Shown here one piece after another: positions 26,715 to 35,661 of a stretch of 64,000 nucleotides of DNA. The notes beneath the pieces were generated by a model. That model worked only from the letters and a program-made list of their open reading frames with translations. It had not been told where the DNA came from and made no database searches. Both the position numbers and the translations under genes were made by a program. Every line of letters starts with the position of its first letter. The first letter of the stretch is position 1. Origin of the DNA: JANNVK01 sp031414415 (GTDB lineage: Bacteria > Acidobacteriota > Blastocatellia > Pyrinomonadales > Pyrinomonadaceae). Location: the NCBI GenBank assembly GCA_031414415.1, contig JANNVK010000088.1, forward strand, positions 1 through 64,000. The letters are read 5' to 3'.

Positions 26715-28061
26715 ATGATGCAAGATACAATAGTAGCAATTTCAACTCCAATCGGAAGAAGCGGAATTGGCGTGATTCGTCTCAGCGGTTCTAATTCTTT
26801 GTCAATTGCACAAACTCTCACACAAAATTCTAATTTTAATCCGCAACCAAGAGTTGCATCACTAAAAAAGATTTATGAATCAGATGAATTGATTGACGAA
26901 GTTATAATTACTTTTTATCAATCTCCGCAATCATTTACAGGCGAAGACGTTGTTGAAATTGCTTGTCACGGTTCGCCTATTTTATTGCGACAAACCGTAG
27001 ATGTTTGTTTAAAAAATAACGCGAGACTTGCAGAAGCTGGCGAATTTTCATTACGAGCTTTAGAAAATGGTAGAATAAACTTATCGCAAGCTGAAGCGAT
27101 TAGAGATTTGATTGACGCACAAACTGTCGGTTCTGCAAGGTTGGCAATTAGACAATTACGCGGTGAATTTTCGAAACAACTTCAGCCTTTAAAAGATGAT
27201 TTGCTAAATGTTATCGTGATTCTTGAGTCTGCAATTGAGTTTGTTGAAGACGATCTTCCAGAGTTTCAAAGCCAAGCTATTAAGGAAAGTCTGACCCATA
27301 TTAGCAATAAACTCACTGATTTATCTGCGACTTTTAAAGTTGGTAAATTAGTTCGCGACGGACTAAGAATTGTTTTTGTCGGACGACCTAATGTTGGTAA
27401 GTCTAGTATATTCAACGCTTTACTTGGACAAGAAAGAGCGATTGTGACAAACATTGCAGGTACAACACGTGATTCTTTGCACGAAAGACTTGTGATAAAA
27501 AATATTCCGATTTCGTTGATTGATACAGCTGGGTTACGTGAAACAACGGAAGTTGTTGAGAGCATTGGGGTTGAACGAACAAAGCAAACATTAGTAGATG
27601 CTGATTTGGTTGTTGTAGTTTTAGATAACTCGGAACCTTTGCATAAAGAAGATTTTGATATTTTTGAACAAGTTATTGGCTTACAACATATAATTGTTTT
27701 AAATAAAATTGATGTTGAGAGAAAGATTGATTTAAAATTGATTCGAGAAAAGATGGTTGAAGTTTCGGCAAAAACTGGTGAAGGTTTAAAGAATTTGGAA
27801 AAAGAGTTGGTTGAACCATTTTCGAACGAAGATATTAATACGAAAGGTTTTATAGTTTCTGACGCAAGACATTTTGATTTATTAAACCGTGCAAAGTTAG
27901 AAATAGATTCAACATTGTCTTTATTGGATAATAATCTTTCTGAAGAAATTATTGTTATTGGGTTGCACAATGCAATTCGGTTACTCGGTCAGATTACTGG
28001 AGAAACAACAACCGAAGATATGTTGACTCGGATTTTTTCGACATTTTGTATCGGAAAGTAA
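26715..28061 (+). CDS. mnmE: tRNA uridine-5-carboxymethylaminomethyl GTPase MnmE
   Basis: A 448-aa protein that with MnmG modifies the wobble uridine of several tRNAs. N-terminal TrmE domain (DTIVAISTPIGRSGIGVIRLSG), G domain (GRPNVGKSSIFNALLG, DTAGLRET, NKID) and the C-terminal FCIGK with the catalytic cysteine. The FCIGK codons and stop double as the left attachment site of the mobile element that separates it from mnmG, so its coding sequence is preserved despite the insertion. Confidence 0.97.
   Translation: MMQDTIVAISTPIGRSGIGVIRLSGSNSLSIAQTLTQNSNFNPQPRVASLKKIYESDELIDEVIITFYQSPQSFTGEDVVEIACHGSPILLRQTVDVCLKNNARLAEAGEFSLRALENGRINLSQAEAIRDLIDAQTVGSARLAIRQLRGEFSKQLQPLKDDLLNVIVILESAIEFVEDDLPEFQSQAIKESLTHISNKLTDLSATFKVGKLVRDGLRIVFVGRPNVGKSSIFNALLGQERAIVTNIAGTTRDSLHERLVIKNIPISLIDTAGLRETTEVVESIGVERTKQTLVDADLVVVVLDNSEPLHKEDFDIFEQVIGLQHIIVLNKIDVERKIDLKLIREKMVEVSAKTGEGLKNLEKELVEPFSNEDINTKGFIVSDARHFDLLNRAKLEIDSTLSLLDNNLSEEIIVIGLHNAIRLLGQITGETTTEDMLTRIFSTFCIGK
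28044..28061 (+). repeat. attL: attL of the mnmE element
   Basis: TTTTGTATCGGAAAGTAA encodes the last MnmE residues and stop. It matches attR at 14 of 18 positions, with the run TGTATCGG identical. Confidence 0.85.
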
Positions 28062-28103
28062 GTAAGCATAAACAACAAAAACAAAACTAAAATAATATCT
28101 AAG

Positions 28104-28130
28104 AAAAGCCTTTGTATATAGGGCTTTTTT
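28104..28130 (+). terminator. Terminator just inside the element, after mnmE
   Basis: AAAAGCC and GGCTTTTTT enclose a 10-12 nt loop and end in a T run. It lies between mnmE and the first element gene, so host operon transcripts would stop here. Confidence 0.75.
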
Positions 28131-28296
28131 CTATGTCTATATATATCTTTCGTTATTGATTCTTAGTTATAGTTTGCTTTTATTTGTATCTCTGTTGTAT
28201 CTTTGTGTTTGAGATACAGATAAAGATACAAGTTTGGCTAGATTTTGCTACATAGACAAACAACAAATTTAATAACGTTGCATAACAAGTATCAAT

Positions 28297-28650
28297 ATGA
28301 GTTCAAACATTCGAATTTCACGGATTTGCGATTATTGCGGAAATGAATTTATCGCCCGAACCACAGTTACGAAAACTTGTGGTGATAGATGTGCTTCAAG
28401 GCTATATAAGGCTCGGAAACGCGGAGAACAAATTGAGCGAAGTAACAAAGAAACCGTTCAAACTATTTCCACAAAAATTATTGAAGTGCAAAACCGAGAT
28501 TTTCTGAGCATTCAGGATACCTGTAAACTGCTCGGCGTAAGTCGGTGGACTGTCAGCAGAGCGATTCAAGATAAAAGGTTAAAAGCCGTAAATTTAGGGA
28601 AACGCATTGTTATTAAGCGAACCGATATAGACCATCTATTTTCAATATGA
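28297..28650 (+). CDS. Zinc-finger plus helix-turn-helix excisionase-like protein
   Basis: A 117-aa protein. The N-terminal zinc ribbon reads CDYCGNEF then CGDRC. The C-terminal winged HTH of the excisionase/MerR type (about residues 67-117) reads FLSIQDTCKLLGVSRWTVSRAIQDKRLKAVNLGKRIVIKRTDI. It overlaps the integrase start by 4 nt (ATGA). It is likely the element's recombination directionality factor or repressor. Confidence 0.8.
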   Translation: MSSNIRISRICDYCGNEFIARTTVTKTCGDRCASRLYKARKRGEQIERSNKETVQTISTKIIEVQNRDFLSIQDTCKLLGVSRWTVSRAIQDKRLKAVNLGKRIVIKRTDIDHLFSI

Positions 28651-29747
28651 CCAAAGTAAAAGTTTACGAAAAGAAAATTTCACAAGGCAGAAGAAGCCTG
28701 TTTCTTGATTTTTATCCGCCGATAATTCACCCGGAAACAAAAAGAGAAACAAGACGTGAACATCTTCGCCTTTATGTTTTTGAACGTCCTAAAACTGAAT
28801 CTGAAAAAGAGCAAAACAAAGAAACAAAGATGTTAGCCGAAAACATTAGAGCGAAAAGGCAGATAGAATTTCAAGCTGGTAATTATGGTTTTTCTATTGC
28901 CCGACAAAAACAAAAGGACTATTTACAATTTGTTGAAAAACTTGCTGAAACCAAAAAATCTGATTCAAACAGCAATTATGAAAATTGGTCGTCCGTAATA
29001 AAGTATCTAAAAAACTTTGCAAATGGCGTTTGTCGCTTCGGCGATCTGGACGAAAAATTTTGTAATGATTTCAAAGAGTTTTTATTGAAACATCCCAACA
29101 TTTCAAACAATACGGCATCAAGCTATTTTGATAAGTTCAAAGCATCAATCCATCGTGCTTATGATGAAAAAATGATTGCCGAAGATTTTGTCAAAAACAT
29201 TAAGTCAATCAAAGTGAAAAACACGAAAAGAGAGTTCTTGACGTTTGAAGAGTTTAAGAAGCTGGCGGAAACTCCGTTTGATGAATTTGACGATTTAAGA
29301 CGTGCTTCGCTTTTTTCGGTTTTTACAGGTCTGCGTTATTCCGACATTGAAAAATTGACTTGGAGTGAAGTGCAATTTAGTAAAGAGCAAGGTTATTACA
29401 TCCGTTTCCGGCAGAAAAAAACGGAAGAAGAAGAAACCTTGCCTGTTTCCGATGAAGCCATAGAATTACTTGGCGATCAAGGCGAATCAAACCAAAGAGT
29501 ATTTGAAAACTTGCAGTATTGGCAATGTGAGCGGCTTCCTATTTGGTTAGTGAGAGCCGGTATCGAGAAGAAAATTACGTTTCATTGTTTTCGGCATACC
29601 CACGCGACCTTGCAAATTACTAACGGCACAGACATTTACACAGTTTCAAAGCTGCTTGGACATAGAAGCATAAAAACTACACAGATTTACGCTCAAATTA
29701 TTGATGAAAAGAAACGTGAAGCTGTTAATACAATTAAGTTGAGGTAA
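28647..29747 (+). CDS. int: Tyrosine recombinase (integrase)
   Basis: A 366-aa integrase: an arm-binding N-terminus, a SAM-like core-binding domain (about 95-185) and a catalytic domain with the expected residues R (TGLRYSDIEKL), H-x-x-R (HCFRHTHATL), H (GHRSIKTTQ) and nucleophile Y (QIYAQI). The overall make-up resembles Bacteroidetes-type element integrases. It lies close to attL and presumably catalyses insertion at mnmE. Confidence 0.96.
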   Translation: MTKVKVYEKKISQGRRSLFLDFYPPIIHPETKRETRREHLRLYVFERPKTESEKEQNKETKMLAENIRAKRQIEFQAGNYGFSIARQKQKDYLQFVEKLAETKKSDSNSNYENWSSVIKYLKNFANGVCRFGDLDEKFCNDFKEFLLKHPNISNNTASSYFDKFKASIHRAYDEKMIAEDFVKNIKSIKVKNTKREFLTFEEFKKLAETPFDEFDDLRRASLFSVFTGLRYSDIEKLTWSEVQFSKEQGYYIRFRQKKTEEEETLPVSDEAIELLGDQGESNQRVFENLQYWQCERLPIWLVRAGIEKKITFHCFRHTHATLQITNGTDIYTVSKLLGHRSIKTTQIYAQIIDEKKREAVNTIKLR

Positions 29748-29751
29748 AAAA

Positions 29752-31011
29752 ATGGACTCTAAAAAAGTTGGTTTTTGGGATACTATGCGAATCGCTCCGC
29801 AACCTGTTACGGAAGAAACAGAAGCCGAAAAACAAAAAAAAGAAGCTGAATCGAAGGCTTATAAAAAAGAAGAAGTAGAAAGAATTACTGCTATTTTTGT
29901 TGAGAATAAGGACAATTTGACCGTTGCAATCAGTTTGTTTTGTAAAGAGGAGAATTTAGATTTTGAAGATATACATAGTTTTGCCATAGACAATATTCGA
30001 AATCCTGAAATTATTATCAATGAAGTAATTAGTCGCGTTGATTTGATTTTCGTAACTTCTGAAGAGACAGAAAGATTAGAGAATAAGGAAAAAAGATTGA
30101 GTTATTATTCTACGAACTTAAAAACATTATCAATAGATTTAGGTCTCGTATTCAGATTCATTGGAATATTTTCTAGCTATAACTTGGTAGATGTTTATGA
30201 TTCGTTCAAAACTGAAGTCCAACCGACAACGCTAGGAAGGTTATTAAATTTAGAAGGATCCAGTAATGGTCAGAGTAACTTTCTAAAGTATTTGCAAATA
30301 GCAATTGAAAAACTCGCTAGAGAAAGTGAAAAACACTTTAACCAATGCCCGGATTTAAAAGATAAAGATGAAAAAGCTACAAGGTCTAATCTTTTCAAAT
30401 TCCTCAGAGTTGAAACACATCTCGATTCGCTTTCTAATGAAGAGTCGCAGCTAAACTACTTGAAGAAAATACGCGATGATTTTACATCTGAATTTGAAAA
30501 AGCGGGTAAACGAAAGTATCCATTAAGGTATCTGAGGGGAGTAGTTTACTTGGAGGGTAAATTAACGTTTAGTTTTAGCGAAGATTTTCTTAAGGATGTA
30601 AATAGCAAAATAGACTTAATACAGTCCACAGAACAAAACAGATTGTTAAAAGGGGTAATTTCATACACACAATCAACTCAATCAAAAGTTTCTATTGAAG
30701 ATGAAGAATCACTTGGCAAGGCAACAAAAAACGCGGTAAAAGCAAACCAAGACCAAATTATATTGGCTTTTGATTATTTGTTTGGCAAAGACTTACAAGA
30801 CAAAACGATTTCTCAAAAATCAAACTTGCTCTCCTTGCTGTCTCAATTTAGTTCAGAGAAAATTCGGCAAAAGATTTCGACAATACGAGAAAAAGCTAGC
30901 GAAAAAGATTACGATTTTGTGATTAAATTTTTATCAAACAACGGTTTTACGGAAGCGGCAGAACGAATCGAAAACGATTATCAAAGGATTTTACAAAAGA
31001 GAACTAAATAA
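29752..31011 (+). CDS. Unknown element protein (419 aa)
   Basis: No family is recognised. It is hydrophilic, Lys/Glu-rich, mostly helical with a likely coiled-coil start (EETEAEKQKKEAESKAYKKEEVERI) and no signal peptide or transmembrane segment. It has a GAGGT ribosome site and follows the integrase by 4 bp, so it is probably expressed with it. It is the one large element gene without any assigned function. Confidence 0.75.
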   Translation: MDSKKVGFWDTMRIAPQPVTEETEAEKQKKEAESKAYKKEEVERITAIFVENKDNLTVAISLFCKEENLDFEDIHSFAIDNIRNPEIIINEVISRVDLIFVTSEETERLENKEKRLSYYSTNLKTLSIDLGLVFRFIGIFSSYNLVDVYDSFKTEVQPTTLGRLLNLEGSSNGQSNFLKYLQIAIEKLARESEKHFNQCPDLKDKDEKATRSNLFKFLRVETHLDSLSNEESQLNYLKKIRDDFTSEFEKAGKRKYPLRYLRGVVYLEGKLTFSFSEDFLKDVNSKIDLIQSTEQNRLLKGVISYTQSTQSKVSIEDEESLGKATKNAVKANQDQIILAFDYLFGKDLQDKTISQKSNLLSLLSQFSSEKIRQKISTIREKASEKDYDFVIKFLSNNGFTEAAERIENDYQRILQKRTK

Positions 31012-31026
31012 AGAACAAAAATGAGG

Positions 31027-31052
31027 TGTAACCTTTTGTTTCTCGGGTTACA
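31027..31052 (+). repeat. Hairpin TGTAACC/GGTTACA downstream of the 419-aa gene
   Basis: TGTAACC (31027-31033) pairs with GGTTACA (31046-31052). The same heptamers return in the terminator-like hairpin 110 bp downstream, so four copies of one motif occur within 142 bp. Confidence 0.6.
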
Positions 31053-31136
31053 AAATAGTCTGGTTTTTATTCAAGAATCTCAATTTGTTGCATATTTAAG
31101 TATCTGAAAACTGAAGGTTTATCCCGACATTATCAA

Positions 31137-31174
31137 GTCTGTAACCGTCTCGCCATTGGGTTACAGACTATTTT
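31137..31174 (+). terminator. Terminator with perfect 10-bp stem
   Basis: GTCTGTAACC (31137-31146) and GGTTACAGAC (31159-31168) form a perfect stem with a 12-nt loop, followed by TATTTTTT. It ends the integrase operon before the replication module. Confidence 0.8.
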
Positions 31175-31242
31175 TTAAGCTATATTTTCTATTGATTTCT
31201 TTGTTATTTTTGGTTTGCACGAACAATGTGCTGAACAAAAAT

Positions 31243-31563
31243 ATGAATGAATTAGTAATAACTCAGATAAATTTAGACGATATTTCAACCATCGTTCGAG
31301 ATGAATTGCAAAAGTTTTTCGCAGATAAACAAGAAAAGCCGCAATCTGACGAACTCGGTGGAATTGACTTTGCCATCAAGCTAACGGGTTTAGCAAAATC
31401 CACGATTTATTGCCTCTGCTCAAGTCGGCAAATTCCGCACAGCAAACGCGGAAAACGGCTCTATTTCTCTCGGAATGATTTAACGGAATGGCTTAAGGCA
31501 GGAAAGCGAAAAACTCAATCCGAAATCTCGGTTGAAGCTAATAACTATCGAAAAAATAACTGA
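31243..31563 (+). CDS. Helix-turn-helix (excisionase-family) protein
   Basis: A 106-aa protein from ATG 31243. A C-terminal MerR-like HTH reads IDFAIKLTGLAKSTIYCLCSSRQIPHSKRGKRLYFSRNDLTEWL. Such small HTH proteins precede replication genes in Bacteroidetes-type islands and act as regulators or accessory initiators. The longer frame from 31156 adds a hydrophobic leader that crosses the terminator hairpin, so it is rejected. Confidence 0.8.
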   Translation: MNELVITQINLDDISTIVRDELQKFFADKQEKPQSDELGGIDFAIKLTGLAKSTIYCLCSSRQIPHSKRGKRLYFSRNDLTEWLKAGKRKTQSEISVEANNYRKNN

Positions 31564-31626
31564 AGCGATGACATTTTGACTGACGGCATCGCTTCGATAA
31601 AACAGGTGTGTTTATTAAACACACCT
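31562..31626. repeat. Two inverted repeats before the primase-helicase gene
   Basis: GAAGCGATG and CATCGCTTC (31562-31595) form a 9-bp stem around a 16-nt loop. Immediately after, AGGTGTGTTT (31604-31613) and AAACACACCT (31617-31626) form a perfect 10-bp palindrome with a 3-nt spacer. The second lacks a T run and reads as an operator or initiator-binding site. Confidence 0.75.
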
Positions 31627-31634
31627 CTATATTT

Positions 31635-33089
31635 ATGCAAAATAATAGCACAGAAATTGAAAAACAAAAAGATTCAGACTTTTCCTTAGAGGACTTGTTG
31701 AAAGACACCAATGAGAAGTTTACGGTAAAGGTTGTCAACCACAAAGAGATACTGCAAGAAATTCTTGATGATATTCCGACTATTCAAGATTTCCACTCAA
31801 TAGCCGAAGTTGATGCGGACACAAAACTCACACAAACGTTTCTAGCCGTTATCGTCATTGATGCGGTGTTGGATAGTGCAAAGCAGTTCAATCTCGGACT
31901 ATGCCGCAGTAATGAATTTTTCTACACATACAATGGTTCATTTTGGAAACAAACTGATAAACAGGCAATCAAAGACTTTCTTGCTCGTGCTGCTTTCAAA
32001 CTCGGAATTAAACAGATTCTGACAAAATCTTTTGAATTCAAAGAGAAACTTTTTAAACAGTTTTATGAATCTGCTTATTTGCCGCGTCCTGAAACTCATT
32101 CAGACGAGGTTTTAATCAATCTGCAAAACGGAACTTTTGAAATTAACGCAGAGGATATTAAATTACGTGAGCATTCACAAAATGACTTCTTAACATACCA
32201 ACTTACTTTTGATTACGATGAAAATGCAAAATGTCCAAAATGGCAAAAGTTTCTTGACGAAGTTTTACCGAGTCCTGAAACTCAAAAGAATTTAGCTGAA
32301 TATTTTGGTTATGTTTTTACAAAACGTCTGAAACTTGAAAAAGCCTTGTTTCTTTATGGCGGCGGACAAAACGGCAAAGGCGTTGTTTACGATGTTATGA
32401 ACGCGGTATTGGGGCGTGAAAATGTTTCTCCGTTTTCGCTTGCTGATCTGATGCTTCCTTATAATCGGGCGTTAATTGCCGATAAACTTCTAAACTATTC
32501 AAGTGAAGCAAACGCGACAATCAACCGCGATATATTCAAAAACTTGGTTTCGAATGAAGCAATTCAAGCAAGATTGCTTTATGGGCAATCTTTCACAATG
32601 ACAGATTACGCCAAACTCGCCTTCAACTGTAATTCGCTACCGAAAGAAACCGAACAAACTAAAGCATATTTCAGACGCTTTTTGATTGTGCCTTTCAATG
32701 TAACCATAGACGATAAAAACAAAAATCCTAACTTGGCAAAAGAGATTATTAAAGATGAACTTTCCGGCATTTTTAATTGGCTGTTGGAAGGTTTGCAAAG
32801 GCTTCTAACTCAAAACGGTTTCTCGGACTCTCAAGCAAGCGATGATGCAATTGCAAAATATCAGACTGAATCTAACAGCGTGGCAATGTTTTTGAATGAG
32901 GAAAATTATAAGGCAGATTTGAATAATTGGTTACTTTTCAAGGAGTTTTATGGCGAATACAAGTCATTTTGCCAAGACGATAATTATAGAGCCGTTAGCA
33001 AGCGGGAATTTACAAATCGCCTGAAAAATCTAGGTATTGAGGTTGATAAAGGCGTTGGTAACAAGACCATTGTCTATGTATCAAATTAG
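31635..33089 (+). CDS. D5/P4-type primase-helicase (superfamily 3)
   Basis: About 484 aa from ATG 31635. A D5-N-type region (QNDFLTYQLTFDYDENAKCPKWQKFLDEVLP) precedes an SF3 helicase domain with Walker A LYGGGQNGKGVVYDVM, a B motif region (LLNYSSEANATINRDIFKNLVSNE) and motif C KLAFNCNSLP. A winged-helix tail (about 400-484) ends the protein. Such proteins unwind origins in P4-like satellites, phages and plasmids. GTG 31608 lies within the palindrome, so ATG 31635 is preferred. Confidence 0.92.
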   Translation: MQNNSTEIEKQKDSDFSLEDLLKDTNEKFTVKVVNHKEILQEILDDIPTIQDFHSIAEVDADTKLTQTFLAVIVIDAVLDSAKQFNLGLCRSNEFFYTYNGSFWKQTDKQAIKDFLARAAFKLGIKQILTKSFEFKEKLFKQFYESAYLPRPETHSDEVLINLQNGTFEINAEDIKLREHSQNDFLTYQLTFDYDENAKCPKWQKFLDEVLPSPETQKNLAEYFGYVFTKRLKLEKALFLYGGGQNGKGVVYDVMNAVLGRENVSPFSLADLMLPYNRALIADKLLNYSSEANATINRDIFKNLVSNEAIQARLLYGQSFTMTDYAKLAFNCNSLPKETEQTKAYFRRFLIVPFNVTIDDKNKNPNLAKEIIKDELSGIFNWLLEGLQRLLTQNGFSDSQASDDAIAKYQTESNSVAMFLNEENYKADLNNWLLFKEFYGEYKSFCQDDNYRAVSKREFTNRLKNLGIEVDKGVGNKTIVYVSN

Positions 33090-33091
33090 CT

Positions 33092-33225
33092 AAAAAAAAT
33101 CTTTTTTAGAACGGTAACTTCGATAACTTTAGTAACTTTTTATCGGTAGTCTTTGTTGAAAACAGACGAAATTTATGGAAAAGAGTTATCGAAGTTACTA
33201 AAGTTACCGACCGAAAAAAAGATTT
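33092..33225. repeat. Iteron-like inverted repeat, candidate element origin
   Basis: GTAACTTCGATAAC (33114-33127) is exactly complementary to GTTATCGAAGTTAC (33185-33198), and the overlapping AACTTTAGTAACTT (33126-33139) to AAGTTACTAAAGTT (33192-33205). The unit (g/a)TAACTT recurs three times per arm. A/T homopolymer runs (aaaaaaaatctttttt and aaaaaaagattttt) flank both ends. It lies between the primase-helicase and toprim-like genes. Confidence 0.75.
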
Positions 33226-33248
33226 TTCTGCGTATCGTGTAAAAAGAA

Positions 33249-34442
33249 ATGATTCAACTAGAAAAATATCACGGCAGAAATTCGCGGTTTATTTGTCCGC
33301 AATGTCAAAAAAAAGAGTTTGTCCGTTACAAAGATGAACAGGGCGAATATGTTTCTTTTGACGTTGGCAGATGCAACCGAGAAAGTTCGTGCGGGTATCA
33401 TAAAAAGCCGAAAGATTATTTTGCTGAAAATCCGAAATATAATGAAAATATAAAGAAAGAACACAGACAAAGTTATTTAAGAACCAAACGAAACATATCG
33501 CTACATTCTGAAACAAATCAGCGATTTATTTCGAGACAAAACGTCACACTTCGACAAAATAATCCGCGACAAAACGAGACAATTTCAACGATTGAAAAAA
33601 AGTATCTGACGGCATCGCTCGAAAAATGTGAGCAAAATAATTTTGTCCATTTTCTTAAAACGTTATTCACTTCAGACGAAGTTCAAATACTCATTACAAG
33701 GTTCGCTATTGGCACAGCAAGCGGTTTTAAGACGGTTTTTTGGCAAATTGACCGCAAAGGCTACATTCGCACAGGTCGAGTGATGCTGTTTGATAAATTC
33801 AACGGAAAACGCTCAAAGGTTGTTCATCAAAATTGGATTCATTCAATTTTGATTAAACGCGGGTTACTGAAAGATTTTGAATTGAAACAATGTCTTTTCG
33901 GTGAACACCAGCTTTTATGGGATTCTGAAAAGCATAAGGCGGTTGCTATTGTTGAAGCGGATAAAACAGCGATCATTGCATCGTATTTTATGCCGAAGTT
34001 TATTTGGATGTCGGCAGGTGCAAAAGGTTATCTGAACGCCGAGAGATTGCAGCCGTTGGCAAACAGGAAAGTAATCTTATTTCCTGATACAAACGCATTT
34101 GTCGAATGGTCTGAAAAAGCGAAATCGTTACGCTCGATTGTTCCGAGTCTTCAAGTGTCAGATTATCTTGAAAGAATTTTGAACGAAGAGCAAAAGAAGA
34201 ACGGTTATGATATTGCCGATTTTTTGATCGAAAAAAGGATACAACAAGTTATTGAACGTGATTATTTAATCGAAAAGATGGATGCAATCAAAGCGGATGA
34301 AACTTTATACAACAGATTCGTGGAAATTATCGAAGAAAGAAAAGCCGTAATGATGTTTGACGGTAAACTTTCCGAAGTAGAAGCCGAAAAGAATGTCACT
34401 TTGCCGGAAAGTGTCGAGCAGATAATTCTAAGTAATTTTTGA
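33249..34442 (+). CDS. Zinc-finger/toprim-like replication protein (DUF6371-like)
   Basis: A 397-aa protein. The N-terminal zinc finger reads FICPQCQKKEF then GRCNRESSCGYH, resembling the CHC2 finger of primases. The C-terminal half has a toprim-like pattern, VAIVEADKTAIIASYFMPKFIWMSAGAKGYL followed by VILFPDTNAF (Glu, then DxN). This fits the Bacteroidetes DUF6371 group. With the adjacent SF3 helicase it probably makes primers or processes DNA during element replication. Confidence 0.75.
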   Translation: MIQLEKYHGRNSRFICPQCQKKEFVRYKDEQGEYVSFDVGRCNRESSCGYHKKPKDYFAENPKYNENIKKEHRQSYLRTKRNISLHSETNQRFISRQNVTLRQNNPRQNETISTIEKKYLTASLEKCEQNNFVHFLKTLFTSDEVQILITRFAIGTASGFKTVFWQIDRKGYIRTGRVMLFDKFNGKRSKVVHQNWIHSILIKRGLLKDFELKQCLFGEHQLLWDSEKHKAVAIVEADKTAIIASYFMPKFIWMSAGAKGYLNAERLQPLANRKVILFPDTNAFVEWSEKAKSLRSIVPSLQVSDYLERILNEEQKKNGYDIADFLIEKRIQQVIERDYLIEKMDAIKADETLYNRFVEIIEERKAVMMFDGKLSEVEAEKNVTLPESVEQIILSNF

Positions 34443-34830
34443 GCGACATATAACCAAGATAAATTGCGGTAAACTTCTAAGAAAGTTGTAGTAAAATAAT
34501 CACGAAATATCAAGAAAGAAACAAGACACAACTAGCCAAAAAATAATGGTAAAACAATGGTGAAATAAGCCGAAATAATGCCGAAAACCAACGTCCTTAG
34601 AAATTACCTGAAAATAATGAGAAAACAACGAAAGAGCAACGAAAGAACCGTGAAACAAAGGTGAAAGAAATTACGAAAAGAAAATGAAAAACAGCCTTAA
34701 AACAGCGTTGGAATTAATACTGAGGTGATACGAAAGAGATACGAAAAAGCAACTAAAGAAATGCTAAACCAATGCGACTCAAGATTAGAAAAATACAACG
34801 ATAATACAGCGAAACCGAGCGTTAAAAATA
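34443..34830 (+). other. A-rich, strongly strand-skewed non-coding stretch with phased A-tracts
   Basis: No frame is coding. The plus strand is very A-rich: I count 34 A and 4 T in 34621-34680. Short A-tracts begin at 34622, 34631, 34642, 34653, 34664 and 34676, that is every 9-12 bp, usually as cgaaa or tgaaa. Helically phased A-tracts bend DNA, so a curved segment is likely. The remainder of the gap to 35048 is ordinary AT-rich sequence. Confidence 0.6.
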
Positions 34831-35048
34831 GCGTGATTCTAACGTGATATTAAACCGCAATATAACTTATGATAACTTAGGTTATGAAAAGCTATTTTCT
34901 CATAAATTAAGCCCGATTTTGTGCCGATTTTCGCGGCGACAAATGATGCGAGTATAAAAGGAAAGTAATAGGAAAACAATATTGGATGATGTGATAGAAT
35001 CCTTAACTGATTCTGGGGAATATTTTATTTTGATTGAGGGAGAGAATC

Positions 35049-35615
35049 TTGAAACTTACACTAATGCTTTTGTTGGCACTGACTTGCTTCAGTATTGGTT
35101 GTGGCGAAACTAGTCCTACTCAAGCGGCTAATTCGAATTCTGCGGCTTCAAATTCCTTGTCCTCCAATGCAAATGTCGGAGGCGACACGAAAGTTTCTGC
35201 TGATTCCGAAGAATCAGCAAAGCAACAAGCTCTTCAGACTTTTTTTGAGAAGCATCATAAGGGCTGGAAAATTCAAGGTGTCGAAGCCCCATCGATGTTA
35301 TTTTGCGAGGAAAAAACGCCTTGTAATGTCCACCTAGTGAAGGAAAAACAGGATCGAGTCATAACCATAATTCTGCAAAAGTTTTCTCGAGCTGATCGTA
35401 CGGAATATTGGATCGCCTACGAAGCTAGACCATTGGATTTTGTCCAAAATAGAATTCGCGTGATACGTGAAGAAGAAAAAGAAAATACACTCGCAAATTT
35501 GGCAATTGACGATATTGACGACGATTTGAAAAACGAGATAGGGCAAGACTATTTAAACGATATGGACAACGGGTCGCGGGACTATGAATCCGAGGACAAC
35601 GGACAATTCCGATAA
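35049..35615 (+). CDS. Hypothetical lipoprotein
   Basis: About 188 aa from TTG 35049, which has GAGGGAGAG just upstream. The signal peptide ends in a lipobox (CFSIGC), followed by an Asn/Ser/Ala-rich linker (residues about 25-55) typical of lipoproteins from this kind of genome, then a 110-residue acidic domain with two cysteines (FCEEKTPCNV). The domain is not recognised. It is the first gene of the element's cargo block. Confidence 0.75.
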   Translation: MKLTLMLLLALTCFSIGCGETSPTQAANSNSAASNSLSSNANVGGDTKVSADSEESAKQQALQTFFEKHHKGWKIQGVEAPSMLFCEEKTPCNVHLVKEKQDRVITIILQKFSRADRTEYWIAYEARPLDFVQNRIRVIREEEKENTLANLAIDDIDDDLKNEIGQDYLNDMDNGSRDYESEDNGQFR

Positions 35616-35661
35616 CGCGGAATGATTGTGATTATTAGATTTACTGGTTAAAAACGTGAAA

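Noticed and set aside
27266..27970. 234-codon ORF antisense to mnmE
   Set aside because: It is a shadow of the conserved G-domain coding sequence, with no recognisable protein features.
31156..31242. Extended N-terminus for the second HTH protein, with a hydrophobic leader
   Set aside because: It begins within the terminator hairpin; the ATG at 31243 gives a normal cytosolic HTH protein.
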